A DNA stretch of 64,000 bases from Andalucia godoyi (Eukaryota; Discoba; Jakobea; Jakobida; Andaluciidae): NCBI GenBank assembly GCA_009859145.1, contig VRVR01000034.1:233822-297821 (forward strand), given 5' to 3'. Position numbers and translations under genes: made by a program. The notes under the pieces were generated by a model that worked only from the letters and a program-made list of their open reading frames with translations, searched no databases and had not been told where the DNA came from. Of the stretch, positions 31,834 to 41,846 are shown one piece after another. Positions within the stretch are counted from its first letter, which is position 1; every line of letters begins with the position of its first letter.

Positions 31834-33858
31834 ATGGCCTCTACTTCAAAATCTGCATCGAGTGAGGGAGGAGCTGGGGGACGTGAACCGGTACTGGTGT
31901 GGAAAAACGTGTCGTTCCGGGTGAAGGAGAGTCGGATTCTGCATGACGTTTCTGGGACCTTGTTCAAAGGGGAGGTTGCGTGTATTTTGGGCTCGTCGGG
32001 TGCTGGAAAGTCGACTTTGCTGGACTCGCTTTCGGGCAGACTGCGGACTGGAGAGGTTACGGGGCAGGTGAAATATCTTGTTCCTTCTTCCCGAGTGGGG
32101 TACATCCAGCAGCAGGACGTGCTTTTGGCGACGGCCTCGACTCGCGAGACGCTTGAATATGCAGCGAAACTGTCCAATTTGCAGGAACCGGAGATTTCAG
32201 AGCGTGTCGTATCCGTGCTGAGAGATCTGGGGCTGTCGTCGTGTGCGGACGTCAAAGCCGGCGGGGCGATGATCCGCGGGCTCTCGGGAGGACAGAGGCG
32301 CAGGCTCAGCATCGGAATTGCGCTGATTAAAGGCGCAGATGTGTTGTTGCTGGACGAGATTACCTCAGGACTGGATTCGTTTTCGGCATTGAAGGTCATC
32401 CAGCTGCTGCGGACGCTTGCAGACACGAAGGGTTGCACGTGCATTTGCACAGTGCACCAGCCGTCATTTGAGCTTTTGAAGCTGTTCGACAAAATCATTT
32501 TGATGGCTAAAGGAAGAATGGCATATTACGGCCCAGTGGACGGCGCCATTCCGCACTTTGAAAGTATTGGGCATCCCGTTCCGCCACTGACAAACCCCGC
32601 GGATTACATGCTCAGCATCACGTCTCCGATGAGTGTTTATTCGTTGCATGATCGCGATGGTAGCGAAGGCGATGCAGCCAAAGAAAAGGAGGATGAAGAG
32701 GCGCTGCAGCGACAGTCCGTTGCGGATGCAAAGTACGTGGCAATCATGCAGCAATTTTGGGATGCCGCGCCGCGTGAACAACCGGAGGTCATTGATGCTG
32801 CGCTAAAGAATCCCAAGGGGTTTATGATCGAGCATGGAAACGGGCTGAAGCAGTCGGGCAATTCGCTGTTCCCCATGTCCTTCAAGGATTGCATGGGCCC
32901 GCAATCGATCGCATCCCCTGCATCCCCAACATCCCCTGCTTCTACGGCGCCGTCTGCCATTGACGTTGCGTTCCAGAGCCAACAGACAGATCCGCAAAGT
33001 GCTCCGCAGGTTCGAAGCAGCACGGCTCCACTTCCCGTCCAGTTTGCAGTCTTGTTTAAACGAACATTGCGAAATTACACGCGTGACCCAATCCTGCTGT
33101 CTACACAAGTGGTTTCGTATTTGTTCATGTCTGTGTTTGTTGGGCTGCTGTATCTTCAAATTGGGGACAACCAAGCTTCCGTTTACAAGCGAGTTGCCTC
33201 GTTTTTCATGTCGCTGTGCACATTTGCTTTTGTCCCTTCACTCTCCATCATTGCTTCGTTCCCTGCGGAACGTGCCGTGTTCTGGAAAGAGCGAGAAGAC
33301 TCCATGTATTCCTCATTGTCCTACTATGCCGCCTATGTTGCGGCGACCTTTCCTTTTGAGGCATTCTACGTCTTTCTCTATTCTGTCATTTCGTATTTCA
33401 TGATTGGATACGACTACCATGACGCCAGCAAGTTTTTTGCGTATTTTGGAATTCTGCTGCTTTTTGAACAGGTGAACTCGGCCCTGTCGCTGACGCTCGC
33501 TGCAGTTTCCAAGACCGTGGATGTCGGCAACTTGCTAGCGAGTATCGTCATCACGATCTTCGTTTCTGTGGGCGGCTTCGTGACGCAGTCCGACCAGATT
33601 GGCTGGTGGTTTTACCCGTTCAAGTACACCTCCTTTTTCTTGTATGCGCAAGAAGCCTTGTCGCACAATGAGTTTCAAGGCGCCACGTTCACTTGCTCGG
33701 AAACAGCCTGCATCTCGACCGGACAGCAAGCACTCGACACATTCGGATACACCGTACTGTCCCTCACTGGCGACTGCATGGTCCTCCTGGGAATGATGGT
33801 CTTCTATCGAATCATTGGCTACATTGCTGTCTCCAAGTGCCGTTTTGGACAGAGTTGA
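31834..33858 (+). CDS. ABCG-family half-transporter
   Basis: 674 residues in NBD-then-TMD order. Walker A is GSSGAGKSTLLD, the Q-loop region is VGYIQQQDVLL, the signature is LSGGQRRR, Walker B is DVLLLDEITSGLDS and the switch His is in CTVHQPS. After a long variable linker (about 290-400), six TM segments follow (about 425-665) with the family's large last extracellular loop containing Cys residues (FTCSETACIS). Half-transporters of this type dimerise and move lipids, sterols or xenobiotics out of the cytosol. The substrate cannot be read from the sequence. The ATG at 31834 follows the minisatellite. Confidence 0.93.
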   Translation: MASTSKSASSEGGAGGREPVLVWKNVSFRVKESRILHDVSGTLFKGEVACILGSSGAGKSTLLDSLSGRLRTGEVTGQVKYLVPSSRVGYIQQQDVLLATASTRETLEYAAKLSNLQEPEISERVVSVLRDLGLSSCADVKAGGAMIRGLSGGQRRRLSIGIALIKGADVLLLDEITSGLDSFSALKVIQLLRTLADTKGCTCICTVHQPSFELLKLFDKIILMAKGRMAYYGPVDGAIPHFESIGHPVPPLTNPADYMLSITSPMSVYSLHDRDGSEGDAAKEKEDEEALQRQSVADAKYVAIMQQFWDAAPREQPEVIDAALKNPKGFMIEHGNGLKQSGNSLFPMSFKDCMGPQSIASPASPTSPASTAPSAIDVAFQSQQTDPQSAPQVRSSTAPLPVQFAVLFKRTLRNYTRDPILLSTQVVSYLFMSVFVGLLYLQIGDNQASVYKRVASFFMSLCTFAFVPSLSIIASFPAERAVFWKEREDSMYSSLSYYAAYVAATFPFEAFYVFLYSVISYFMIGYDYHDASKFFAYFGILLLFEQVNSALSLTLAAVSKTVDVGNLLASIVITIFVSVGGFVTQSDQIGWWFYPFKYTSFFLYAQEALSHNEFQGATFTCSETACISTGQQALDTFGYTVLSLTGDCMVLLGMMVFYRIIGYIAVSKCRFGQS

Positions 33859-34162
33859 TAACGGCAACAGAAGAAAATTCTGCTCTTGCATCCATCTCAC
33901 TCTCACTGGCTCCTCCGTAGGCCCTACTTGTGCTTGTTAAACCCAAATTCCAAAACAAAAACAAAAACAAGAATATAAAAAGGACGCGACGAATCGAACG
34001 TAGACCTGCTTTCAAAAACAGATGGAGAAGGGACAACGCGTGGACGTTTCGTTTGCCACTTCCTCGAGGTTTCATGATAGCATGATTTTTTTGTGTTTCT
34101 CCTTCTTTCTTTTTTGGTTGTTTTCGCAAGTCGGTTGGAACAAAGGGAGGAAGCCAAAGATC

Positions 34163-34504
34163 ATGGCGCTTCGAGATCCGCGGTCTGAGCAGCTCGAGAT
34201 CCGCGAAGATACTCGCAAGTACTTTGCAACACCTCTATTCGACAAGGTTGGATCTGCAATGAATGCTGTTCTTTCGCTGATTCGATATGTGTTTCAAGGA
34301 GCAAAGCAGCACGATTTGATGGTTTCGTCTGTGAAATCCTTTGCGTCGCTCGGGGCTAGTATTGAAAAGCAGGAAAAGTCAATGGCAACGCTTGAATCGG
34401 CAATCAAGGAATTACACCAGACCATGCTCATCACGGAGCAGTCGGTAGCCGTTCTGCACGAACTCACCGCCACGATCCCTCCTCAGCATCTTCTCTCTGA
34501 GTAG
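34163..34504 (+). CDS. BORCS7-like small coiled-coil protein (tentative)
   Basis: 113 residues, helical throughout. The segment LFDKVGSAMNAVLSLIRYV, then the FQGAKQHDLM turn, then a long amphipathic helix ending EQSVAVLHEL resembles BORCS7 in length, order and hydrophobic pattern. BORCS7 is a subunit of the BORC complex that couples lysosomes to kinesin via Arl8. Similarity is by eye and modest; another BLOC-1/BORC subunit is possible. The frame is open upstream to 34022, where a hydrophobic T-rich stretch resembles an intron or leader, so I begin at the ATG at 34163. Confidence 0.5.
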   Translation: MALRDPRSEQLEIREDTRKYFATPLFDKVGSAMNAVLSLIRYVFQGAKQHDLMVSSVKSFASLGASIEKQEKSMATLESAIKELHQTMLITEQSVAVLHELTATIPPQHLLSE

Positions 34505-34606
34505 CCAGTTCATACGCTCTCCCCCCCAACATCCACACCCCATTCTCATCCTCATCCTCTCATCCCTTTTGACGTTTTCTGTTTTATCCTTTCTAATAAT
34601 TTAAAT

Positions 34607-34616
34607 TATGATGATG

Positions 34617-34648
<32 letters not shown>

Positions 34649-34661
34649 GATGATGGTGATG
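34607..34661 (+). repeat. (ATG)n microsatellite
   Basis: About 18 ATG/GTG triplets between the convergent BORCS7-like and CDIN1-like genes. Confidence 0.95.
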
Positions 34662-34811
34662 AACACGATATTTCAGGAATTCTGGAAAGGCATGTTTACT
34701 TGTAAAGAATGGAGAGCATGAAGAAGGACAGCAAACCAGCACCCAATCAGGCACGAACGCAGGTGCATGGGCTGTGGGGACTGGGGAAGGGGGCGGGAGG
34801 ACCGACCAGAT

Positions 34812-36159
34812 TCAAAGCATGACGATGTCCGAAGGGAATTCGTGGAGAACAACAACACCCGGCATCGCAGCCTTGATGGATTCGCAGTATCCAAACCAGA
34901 AGATCACTGCGCCTTCCTTGTACCGCGCGACGTATGCCTTCATTTGCTCGGATATCTTTTCGCGAACGGTCTCTGGGTCTCCAAACGAAGCCTTTGAGTC
35001 GATCCAGTGGACCGCAGTCCACGCCTCCGAGCCATCTTCCCGGACATGTTTGACCGAAAAGGGCCGTTTCAAAAGCAGATCCGGTGTCTTTTGCGCACCG
35101 TCTTTCCGCAAATCATGCTCTGTGTCGCACGGTATTCCAAGGAGCTTGACATACCCAAGAAGCTTCTGTTCGTACTCCGCGCCGTATATTCGCAAGACGT
35201 GGTAGTGAAGTGGTGAGAAGTGATAGTCGATGCGCGCACACTCCAGCACCTGCGATTGCAAAGCCTCGGGAATCTCAAGAAGGTCACCACCACCACCACC
35301 ACCACCACCACCGCCATCGCGGGTCGGAGCATGATACGCGCCGTCGACAAACAAGTCGCTTCGATACAGCTTCATTTCCTCCAGAATGCGACGACATAAC
35401 ATCCACGGCGACAACCGGACGTGCTGATGCCGCGGTGTTGAAAAGCCTCGCAGCGCCAAGTCCGCAATCGTTCTTCCCGACGTCCTCCATCTGCATCCCT
35501 TCACCCGCAAAACAAATTCAAGCAGGTTTAAGAATTAAAAATAAAAAATACCAAAAAAAAACCAACAACAAAAATCAAACATTACGTAAGTCCATACCGT
35601 ACAGACATATATATAATGGACAAGACCAGGGTTGCAATGCACACGAAAGCATCACCAGCGGCGGCGTGCGTGCGAGTATGAATGACATACACATCTGCGA
35701 GAAATGATCCTTGTGAAGAGTGTGATTTGATTCGGAACAAGGAGCGGTTCGTCATATTCAGAATATGCGCATCATATATGAAAAACAGCTGATCCACCGT
35801 TATTCTTACGTATCATTGCGTGTTTTTGTTTTTGGTAATGTTTTTGTGAAAGAACGGCATCACATAGAAAGAATGAATGAAAATGCATAGGTTAGAATCG
35901 ACGTGGAATTATCGAATATTGGTGTACTCCTTTTGTGCTTGCTTCTCGTCGCTTGGTTGGACGAGACTAGGCTGGGGATAGGGTCAGGTTAGGCGAGGTG
36001 AAAAATGAAAAAGGAGACGTACGAAAAAGCATCGGCTAATGCAGTGGTGATGGGGAATTGCAGAGAACGGGCGGCCTCTCGGTCCAGTTGGTCAATCAAT
36101 TCACGGTACTCTGAATCCGATAGCACTGATTTCACTCGAGATGCTAACCGAATCTCCAT
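34812..36159 (-). CDS. CDIN1/C15orf41-like PD-(D/E)XK nuclease, multi-exon
   Basis: The 3' exon (from about 35499 down to 34812) carries SPWMLCRRILEEMK, then DYHFSPLHYHVLR. The nuclease core has KTPDLLLKRPF (with the 'TPD' Asp), VHWIDSKASFGD (Asp-x-Lys) and ends with FPSDIVML. These match CDIN1, the codanin-1-interacting nuclease. The 5' exon (36159-36023, donor GTACGT) encodes MEIRLASRVKSVLSDSEYRE and LIDQLDREAARSL and fits the family's N-terminal helical domain. A direct join to an acceptor CAG before 35499 keeps frame but is about 25 residues short, so a small middle exon is likely (one candidate acceptor, CCCCAG, is near 35969). A poly-Gly run (CCA repeats at 35288-35312) interrupts the domain. 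Confidence 0.72.
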
Positions 36160-36624
36160 CGATCTGAGATTCCTTGCTGATGATGCCTAAAGTGCACGCA
36201 TACATGCATACTGGACGTTCGTCATTTCGTGAGCGGCAACGCCATGTGCATTTCTGTGCCAGGTGCGCTGCTGACGACCCCATCTTCGGGAATTTTCGGG
36301 GATTTTTTTTTGGTTTTTCGGAGAATTCGGGGGAGCGGGCATTTTAATGCAGAAAAGGGGTGGATTGACGCTCGTTGATTGCCTCATACTACGGCAGGTA
36401 GACCCCATTTGCAGTGCTGCGCAGTGAGGACCAACGAAGCACGCCAACAGCGCACGTCACCAGGCACAAGGTTTTCTTTTCGGAAAACATGCCATCTGAA
36501 ACCGTTCTTGTCGATAAGCACGAGCCTACGTGCTTGACGGTATGTGCCTTCAACGATGCACAGCGAACGACGTGCGGTTCTTTACAAAATATAACCAACC
36601 ATTCAAAGTATACATTGAGCACGC
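36160..36624. other. Intergenic region upstream of the CDIN1-like gene
   Basis: Contains a T-run near 36303 and G-rich words. Short frames on both strands are not convincing. Confidence 0.5.
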
Positions 36625-39600
36625 TCAAAATCGACCGAGTCGCTTTCCGACCGCAGCGCTTTTCGCAAGGGTGTGGCCATCGAGGTTGACGAAATCGCGG
36701 GGAACAATAACAAAGGAGTCTGAAATGGGGCCGCCCGTGCTCGCCATTTGGCGCTGGGCAAGGACGTCCGCAACGACCCGTCTCTTTATCTCATGCATCT
36801 GGAATGCTCGCGGGCCGTAAGTAGCATTCTGCGGACTAGTGGCAGACGCACCTGGACCTGGACCTGGACCTGCACTGTGCACAAGATTCCGCAGCGGGCT
36901 GAAAGACCGCGACTGGGGTCGCACTCCAGAAGGCGTGGAGCTGCGAACGTTCATATCCAGTTGATGTGGGGACGAGGCATATCTTGATGTTCCTTCCATG
37001 ACTGTTTGTGGACGATGATTTTGCCGTTCCAATGAAGCTTCTTGAGGAAGCTTTGACGGGTATCCAAGCGCAGAGGACAGCCTGCGTTTCGATTTCTTTC
37101 GACGCTTGCCTTTCTTCTTGGAAGAGTTGTCGCCGGTCAAGTGGTCCTCAAGATCATCTTGGGCAGCATACTGCCGTCGCATTTCTTGCTTATCGTCCGC
37201 AGACCCATCGCCATCTGAATCCGCCTCGGCGAAATGGCTGGCTGTCATCAGAATGCCAGATCCCACAGACTTGCCGGAGCGACCTGCAGGTCTGTCTGCG
37301 GAAGACGCAGCCGAATCTGGGACGTGGTCTGTGTCCGAGGTCTCTGTGGCTTCTCGCGGAAGTCTGCGAGCCAGGACGGAGTTTTCCATGGGAGATCGAG
37401 TCTGCTGCAACGAACGGAACACAAGTGCGCTGCTCAGCTTTGCCGGGCTCGCATTGGACGGCTCAGGAGACGGCGCAATTGTAACGTGATGGGCTTGCTT
37501 GGCAGATTTTGGAAGACCGGGAGACTGTGAATTGCGAGCCTGTGCGAACAACCGAGTCTCCTCGTCTTGAATCCTGGCATGCTGGTTACGGCTGCTCCCG
37601 TGCAAATTCAGAGATTGGTCCACCAACGCCTGCAGCGCGCTTTCTTCTTCTGCTCGAGTTCTTATCGGCGTATGGTTTGTTCTTTCACTCAACGGAACAG
37701 CAAACGACAGCGATCCAGCCTGCTCATTCAATGCCTCCATGCGCAGCAAGTTGTTTGACCTTTCGGCAGCGGGCGGTGAAAACTGTGGCGATCCGGCAGA
37801 TGGCGAAGAAAATGTAGAGAACAGCACGGTGTCCTTGACAAACGGAGAGTCTTCTGACTTGACAGGTTGGAATATAGATTTCGAGGATACCTTCGTCGGA
37901 GATTGCTCACCGTCGTCCGTGTCCGTAGCAGATCGCGATTTCTTGTGAAGAGCAGACCTGGAGGGCTGCCTTCTTAGTGGATTTGGGGAAGAACCGTCGT
38001 TATCGACTGGCGAGCCTCGATCGCCCGCAAGCTCAGCAGAGAGAGTCACCTTGTCCAGAACAGCAGGCTTTTCGAGCATGCGAGACTGCTGCTGTCTCTC
38101 AATTTCCGCTGCCTTGTTCTCAATGTACGCATCTTCATCAATGTCATCCGAAAAGGCACATGTAGGAGACTGCTTTCCCGTCAGCCCGCTCACAGATAGG
38201 GCATTGAGAACCGTTCCACCGAGTGTTGCAACTGGCAGCGCGGACAGTTGGTGCGCAACGGATGGCAGTGTCGAAGACACTGGGACTCGGTAGGAATTTT
38301 GACGAGACAGCGCAAGTTTCATGTCGGTTTGCGTGAATACGGACGCCGTCTGGATCTTGCTTTGCTTTGATTGTTCGAGCATCGTCTGGATACTCGCATT
38401 CAGGGATTCAATCTTTGCTTCCGCTGCAGACAACTGGCTTCGCAGAACTCCCACTTGCTTGTGCGATCCATCCAGAGCCTTCTCAAGTTGTTCAATCAAG
38501 AAGTCCTTCACCATGGATTCAGCAACATCGTCTGTTCCAGCACTGCGGCCAGTGTCTCGAGACCGACGCAGAGAGCGGGCGGTTGCAGAAGCCATGGCCG
38601 CCTTCAGCTGCTCTCTTTCGCGCAATGCACTGACATCCGCCATGGCCAGATCAAGCGCTGCACGTAACGGGGACTTCGGAGGAAGGAGATCATCCAGCCG
38701 CCGACTTCGAATCGAATCACGCGGGGTATTCTCGGCAGTGGATTTCACAATCGTTCCAACGTCCAGATCGTCGTCGCCAACTGACTTCTCAGACTCGGCG
38801 CGCCTTGGGGAAGAATCCATTTGCATGGCCTGCAGGACATACTTGAGCGAGGATGGACCGGACGATGATGACGGATCTGCAGAATCGAGCGAAGCCTTCT
38901 CTCCCGGCTTTTCTGCATAGAACGATGACGACGGAGTTGCGGCGATGGAAGAAACTCCATTTGGATCCATGTTTGACGAACGAGAAAGTTCCTGCTCGAG
39001 GCCTCGCGACCTTTCAGACAGCTTGCGAACATCCGCTTCTAGCGAGTCAACCTTGGTTTTGAGCATTAGCTCGCGGGCTTTCCACACTTCATTTTCTCGA
39101 GAGATTTCTTCCTCAAGGTTTGCAATGCGCTCTTGCAACGTTAACCGCTGTCTTGCAAACTCGTCCTGCAATCTGGACTCCAGCTGGCTGGAAGCAGTTT
39201 TTTCGTTCTCCAACTTGGCCTCCATTTCCGCCTCCATCTTTTGCACTTCCCGCTGATGATTCTGCAACACCTCGTCCATAAAGGCCTCGTGCTCTTTCTT
39301 AAGTTCAGCAACGCGAGAGTGGGACGCTCGCTTGAACGCGCTGATCTTCGCCTCCATGTCAGTCTTTAAACTTTGCATCTTCTCTTCATACGACTTGATG
39401 AGTTCTGCTCTTTCTTGCCGCGTGAACTCCAGCAGCGGCTTGGATTTTGGCGAGCCCTGGTCCGCTTTCAAATGGTCATTCGAAGGCGATCTCGGAGTTC
39501 CTTCCGCCTTGTTGAGATACCGAACCTTTGCTTCCAAATCTGCAATTTTCCTGTGAGCAACGGTGCGCTCATCGTCCGACTGCTCCTTGAGCTTGTGATA

Positions 39601-40368
39601 CAAGGACGATACGTGATGGTGCTTTGCATCCAGCAACTGGAATTCAGCATTCTTCTTTTCCAGCGTCTCTTCCAGTTGCGCAACCTTTTTTCGGAAACTC
39701 TCGGCGCTCATGCTGGCTACTTGCTCCTTGTTTTGATAAATCTTCAGCGAGTCCTTGAGCTGCACGACCTCTGCATACTGTGCCGACTGCTGGCTCAGCT
39801 GCGTCTTCTGGACGGACTCCAGCCTGTCCGACTTATCCTCCAGTTGCTTCTTCATTTGCTCCACCTGCTGGTTCGCAGTGTACAACTGCTGTCGAAGCGT
39901 ACTTGCTGCCTTGTCCTTGAATGCCTGCGAGCTGACCGATTCTTTCACTTGCACCACCACTATGTCTTCAAAGCCCTTGATGACCGACCCTACTTTTGCA
40001 TTGAGCTCGTCAAACCACGCAAATTTCGACCCGCTTTTCTTCGGAAACGAAAACTCGGGAGACTCATTCGCCGCAGCCTCGGACCCCGCACTCGCATTCG
40101 GACTGCCGATGCCGAGTCCGAGTCCGAGTCCCGAGCCCAAGCCAGACGGCGGTGACTTATCCGCAGAGAGCGGCGAGAACACAGAGGAGGACCGGCTGCG
40201 TAACGACGAGGGGGCGCCCAGAAGCTTGGAAGAAGCGCCGGCGTCGAGCTTTGGAGTCTCAAATACTCCTGCTGCGCACTGCACAATCTTGCTGCGCGAA
40301 TTGGACAGCAAATCTTCCAGGACCGACACCACAGTTCCAAGTGGAACATGAGTTGAAGCCTCGTCCAT
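36625..40368 (-). CDS. Large coiled-coil protein of unknown function
   Basis: 1247 residues. A short N-terminal helix (VVSVLEDLLSNSRSKIVQC) and a Ser/Gly/Leu-rich linker lead into FAWFDELNAKVGSVIKGFED. Long heptad-type coiled coils follow at about 150-270, 300-470 and 610-680 (for example QQLYTANQQVEQMKKQLEDK). The C-terminal half is Ser/Pro/Arg-rich and probably disordered, with a basic Lys/Arg cluster (KKKGKRRKKSKRR) near 1110 and a final helical block (MHEIKRRVVADVLAQRQM). The architecture suits a golgin-like tether or a centrosomal/cytoskeletal scaffold, but nothing identifies a family. The upstream TTG is ignored; the ATG at 40368 is used. Confidence 0.72.
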   Translation of the reverse strand: MDEASTHVPLGTVVSVLEDLLSNSRSKIVQCAAGVFETPKLDAGASSKLLGAPSSLRSRSSSVFSPLSADKSPPSGLGSGLGLGLGIGSPNASAGSEAAANESPEFSFPKKSGSKFAWFDELNAKVGSVIKGFEDIVVVQVKESVSSQAFKDKAASTLRQQLYTANQQVEQMKKQLEDKSDRLESVQKTQLSQQSAQYAEVVQLKDSLKIYQNKEQVASMSAESFRKKVAQLEETLEKKNAEFQLLDAKHHHVSSLYHKLKEQSDDERTVAHRKIADLEAKVRYLNKAEGTPRSPSNDHLKADQGSPKSKPLLEFTRQERAELIKSYEEKMQSLKTDMEAKISAFKRASHSRVAELKKEHEAFMDEVLQNHQREVQKMEAEMEAKLENEKTASSQLESRLQDEFARQRLTLQERIANLEEEISRENEVWKARELMLKTKVDSLEADVRKLSERSRGLEQELSRSSNMDPNGVSSIAATPSSSFYAEKPGEKASLDSADPSSSSGPSSLKYVLQAMQMDSSPRRAESEKSVGDDDLDVGTIVKSTAENTPRDSIRSRRLDDLLPPKSPLRAALDLAMADVSALREREQLKAAMASATARSLRRSRDTGRSAGTDDVAESMVKDFLIEQLEKALDGSHKQVGVLRSQLSAAEAKIESLNASIQTMLEQSKQSKIQTASVFTQTDMKLALSRQNSYRVPVSSTLPSVAHQLSALPVATLGGTVLNALSVSGLTGKQSPTCAFSDDIDEDAYIENKAAEIERQQQSRMLEKPAVLDKVTLSAELAGDRGSPVDNDGSSPNPLRRQPSRSALHKKSRSATDTDDGEQSPTKVSSKSIFQPVKSEDSPFVKDTVLFSTFSSPSAGSPQFSPPAAERSNNLLRMEALNEQAGSLSFAVPLSERTNHTPIRTRAEEESALQALVDQSLNLHGSSRNQHARIQDEETRLFAQARNSQSPGLPKSAKQAHHVTIAPSPEPSNASPAKLSSALVFRSLQQTRSPMENSVLARRLPREATETSDTDHVPDSAASSADRPAGRSGKSVGSGILMTASHFAEADSDGDGSADDKQEMRRQYAAQDDLEDHLTGDNSSKKKGKRRKKSKRRLSSALGYPSKLPQEASLERQNHRPQTVMEGTSRYASSPHQLDMNVRSSTPSGVRPQSRSFSPLRNLVHSAGPGPGPGASATSPQNATYGPRAFQMHEIKRRVVADVLAQRQMASTGGPISDSFVIVPRDFVNLDGHTLAKSAAVGKRLGRF

Positions 40369-40635
40369 GATCCTCAAAGGTTACCCGGAGCGCTTTGTTT
40401 TCCTTTTGGATTTTGTCTTTTTCGTCTTTTGTCTTGTTTTGTTTTTGAAACCGCGTGGACTACCTTGGGAACACAAAAACAAACCAAGTGGAAGAAGGGC
40501 CAATGTTTGCGGGGTTAGCGTGGGTGGATAACACAAACACGGCAATATACAGAACAGCCAGTAACAAAAGAAAGAAGTCCTATTGCTGAAATCTGCCTTT
40601 TTTGTTTTTGCTTTCGTTGTGTAAAAACAGTTCAT

Positions 40636-40867
40636 TTAGCTTTTTTGCTGTGGTTGTTGGGATATGCTTGGTACAAATATCGGGGGGTTCTGGCTGTGCG
40701 ATGATGCTGTCTGAGCTTGTGACAACTCCCAAACCGTTTCTTTCTTGTCCTGCCGGACGCTCGACCATGTGTCGGCGTCCATCATGGCCCAGAATCTGCC
40801 GAGACACGACTGCAAACGATTCTGCTCGTACAGTTTCCTCAGAAAAAAATGTTGCTCGAAGCATCAA
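40636..40867 (-). CDS. Possible small gene (ambiguous frame)
   Basis: Two overlapping minus-strand frames are open. One is a 95-codon frame with ATG (40867 to 40580). The other, from 40837 to 40636, reads KLYEQNRLQSCLGRFWAMMD and continues DADTWSSVRQDKKETVWELS, which looks more like a real protein. It would need an upstream exon, because it begins right after an acceptor-like T-run plus CTGAG. Its alternative is a start at the Met-Met near 40785. A candidate first exon on the minus strand around 40965-40880 starts MAVMLLSKRKAG. No family is recognised. Confidence 0.3.
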
Positions 40868-41137
40868 GCCTCAGGCATCACGTCTGTCGTTGACAGCAAA
40901 CAAAACGAAGCCAGCCCCATTCCTGCTTTCCGTTTCGATAGCAACATCACTGCCATTATCATTTTGCCATTACTATTACTATTGCTATTGCTATTACTAT
41001 TTCTTATTATTGTTATTATTACTGCTGTAATAGAAGTACAATAAGAACGGGAGGAAAATCAAACCGAAATACCAAACGGAAAGGATAAAAAACAAGAAAA
41101 ATAAAGAGAGGAAAAGCAGTATAGAAGGGAAAAAAAG

Positions 41138-41479
41138 ATGGATTCCGACGAGGCGGTTGAGCGAGTGGTGTTTCGGCCTGAAGAAGTATCTGAGCTTGTG
41201 ACGGAGTGCATTGAGTCGACGATCAAGACTGCGGTGTACAACACATCCAAGGTCGACCAGTGGACATCGTCGATCATCGAAGCGTGTCTTAAGAAGCTGT
41301 CTTCGCTCAACATCCCTTTCAAGTACATCGTCACTTGCATCGTTATGCAGCGTACCGGCGCCGGAATCCACTCGGCTTGCGCGGCATTCTGGGACACTCA
41401 ATCAGACGCTGTATGCAACGTCAAGTGGGAAAACGACTCGATGCAGTGCATCGTCTCCGTATACGGTCTTGCCATCTGA
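41138..41479 (+). CDS. Dynein light chain, Tctex1/DYNLT type
   Basis: 113 residues, full length for the family. The C-terminal half is diagnostic: KYIVTCIVMQRTGAGIHSAC, then FWDTQSDAVCNVKWEND and the closing strand MQCIVSVYGLAI. Tctex-type chains form dimers on dynein intermediate chains and act in cytoplasmic and axonemal dynein. Its presence supports a cell with dynein motors and probably a flagellum. The ATG at 41138 is the first in frame. Confidence 0.95.
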   Translation: MDSDEAVERVVFRPEEVSELVTECIESTIKTAVYNTSKVDQWTSSIIEACLKKLSSLNIPFKYIVTCIVMQRTGAGIHSACAAFWDTQSDAVCNVKWENDSMQCIVSVYGLAI

Positions 41480-41846
41480 TACTGATACTGTTATATTATA
41501 TTCCCCCCCTCCCCTCTCTCTGCTCACCTACTGTAAAAAAAAAAGACAACGACCCAGAATCCAGACATTTTCATCTGCTGTAGTGGTATTGTGCTCTGGC
41601 ATCGTATCCGGGACCAAAACTGCATTTCAGAAGCTCTTTTTTCTTCTGCAGCTTCCGTAGTTCGCAAGGTAATTTAGACCGAATCGAGCTGTCAACTTGT
41701 TTTTTCGTATTATATATATTTTTCCTGTTTATTCATATATATATATATATATATATATATTTGGTGTCAGAAAGGAAAGCAAGCCAGTACTGGGGGCTTT
41801 TTTTGCGGTGATTATCAAGGGTTTCGGGGAGTAAGTGGCACAGACG
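41480..41846. other. Intergenic region with (TA)n tract
   Basis: Lies between DYNLT and SEC15. It holds T/C-rich runs and (TA)n at 41735-41760. No gene seen. Confidence 0.6.
41735..41760 (+). repeat. (TA)n microsatellite
   Basis: Thirteen units upstream of SEC15. Confidence 0.95.

Noticed and set aside
36414-36689. Plus frame overlapping the end of the coiled-coil gene
   Set aside because: No ATG at its start and it runs antisense into a well-supported coding region.
40602-41030. 142-codon plus frame before the dynein light chain
   Set aside because: Its ends are translations of microsatellite-like T/A-rich sequence and it is antisense to the better small-gene candidate.
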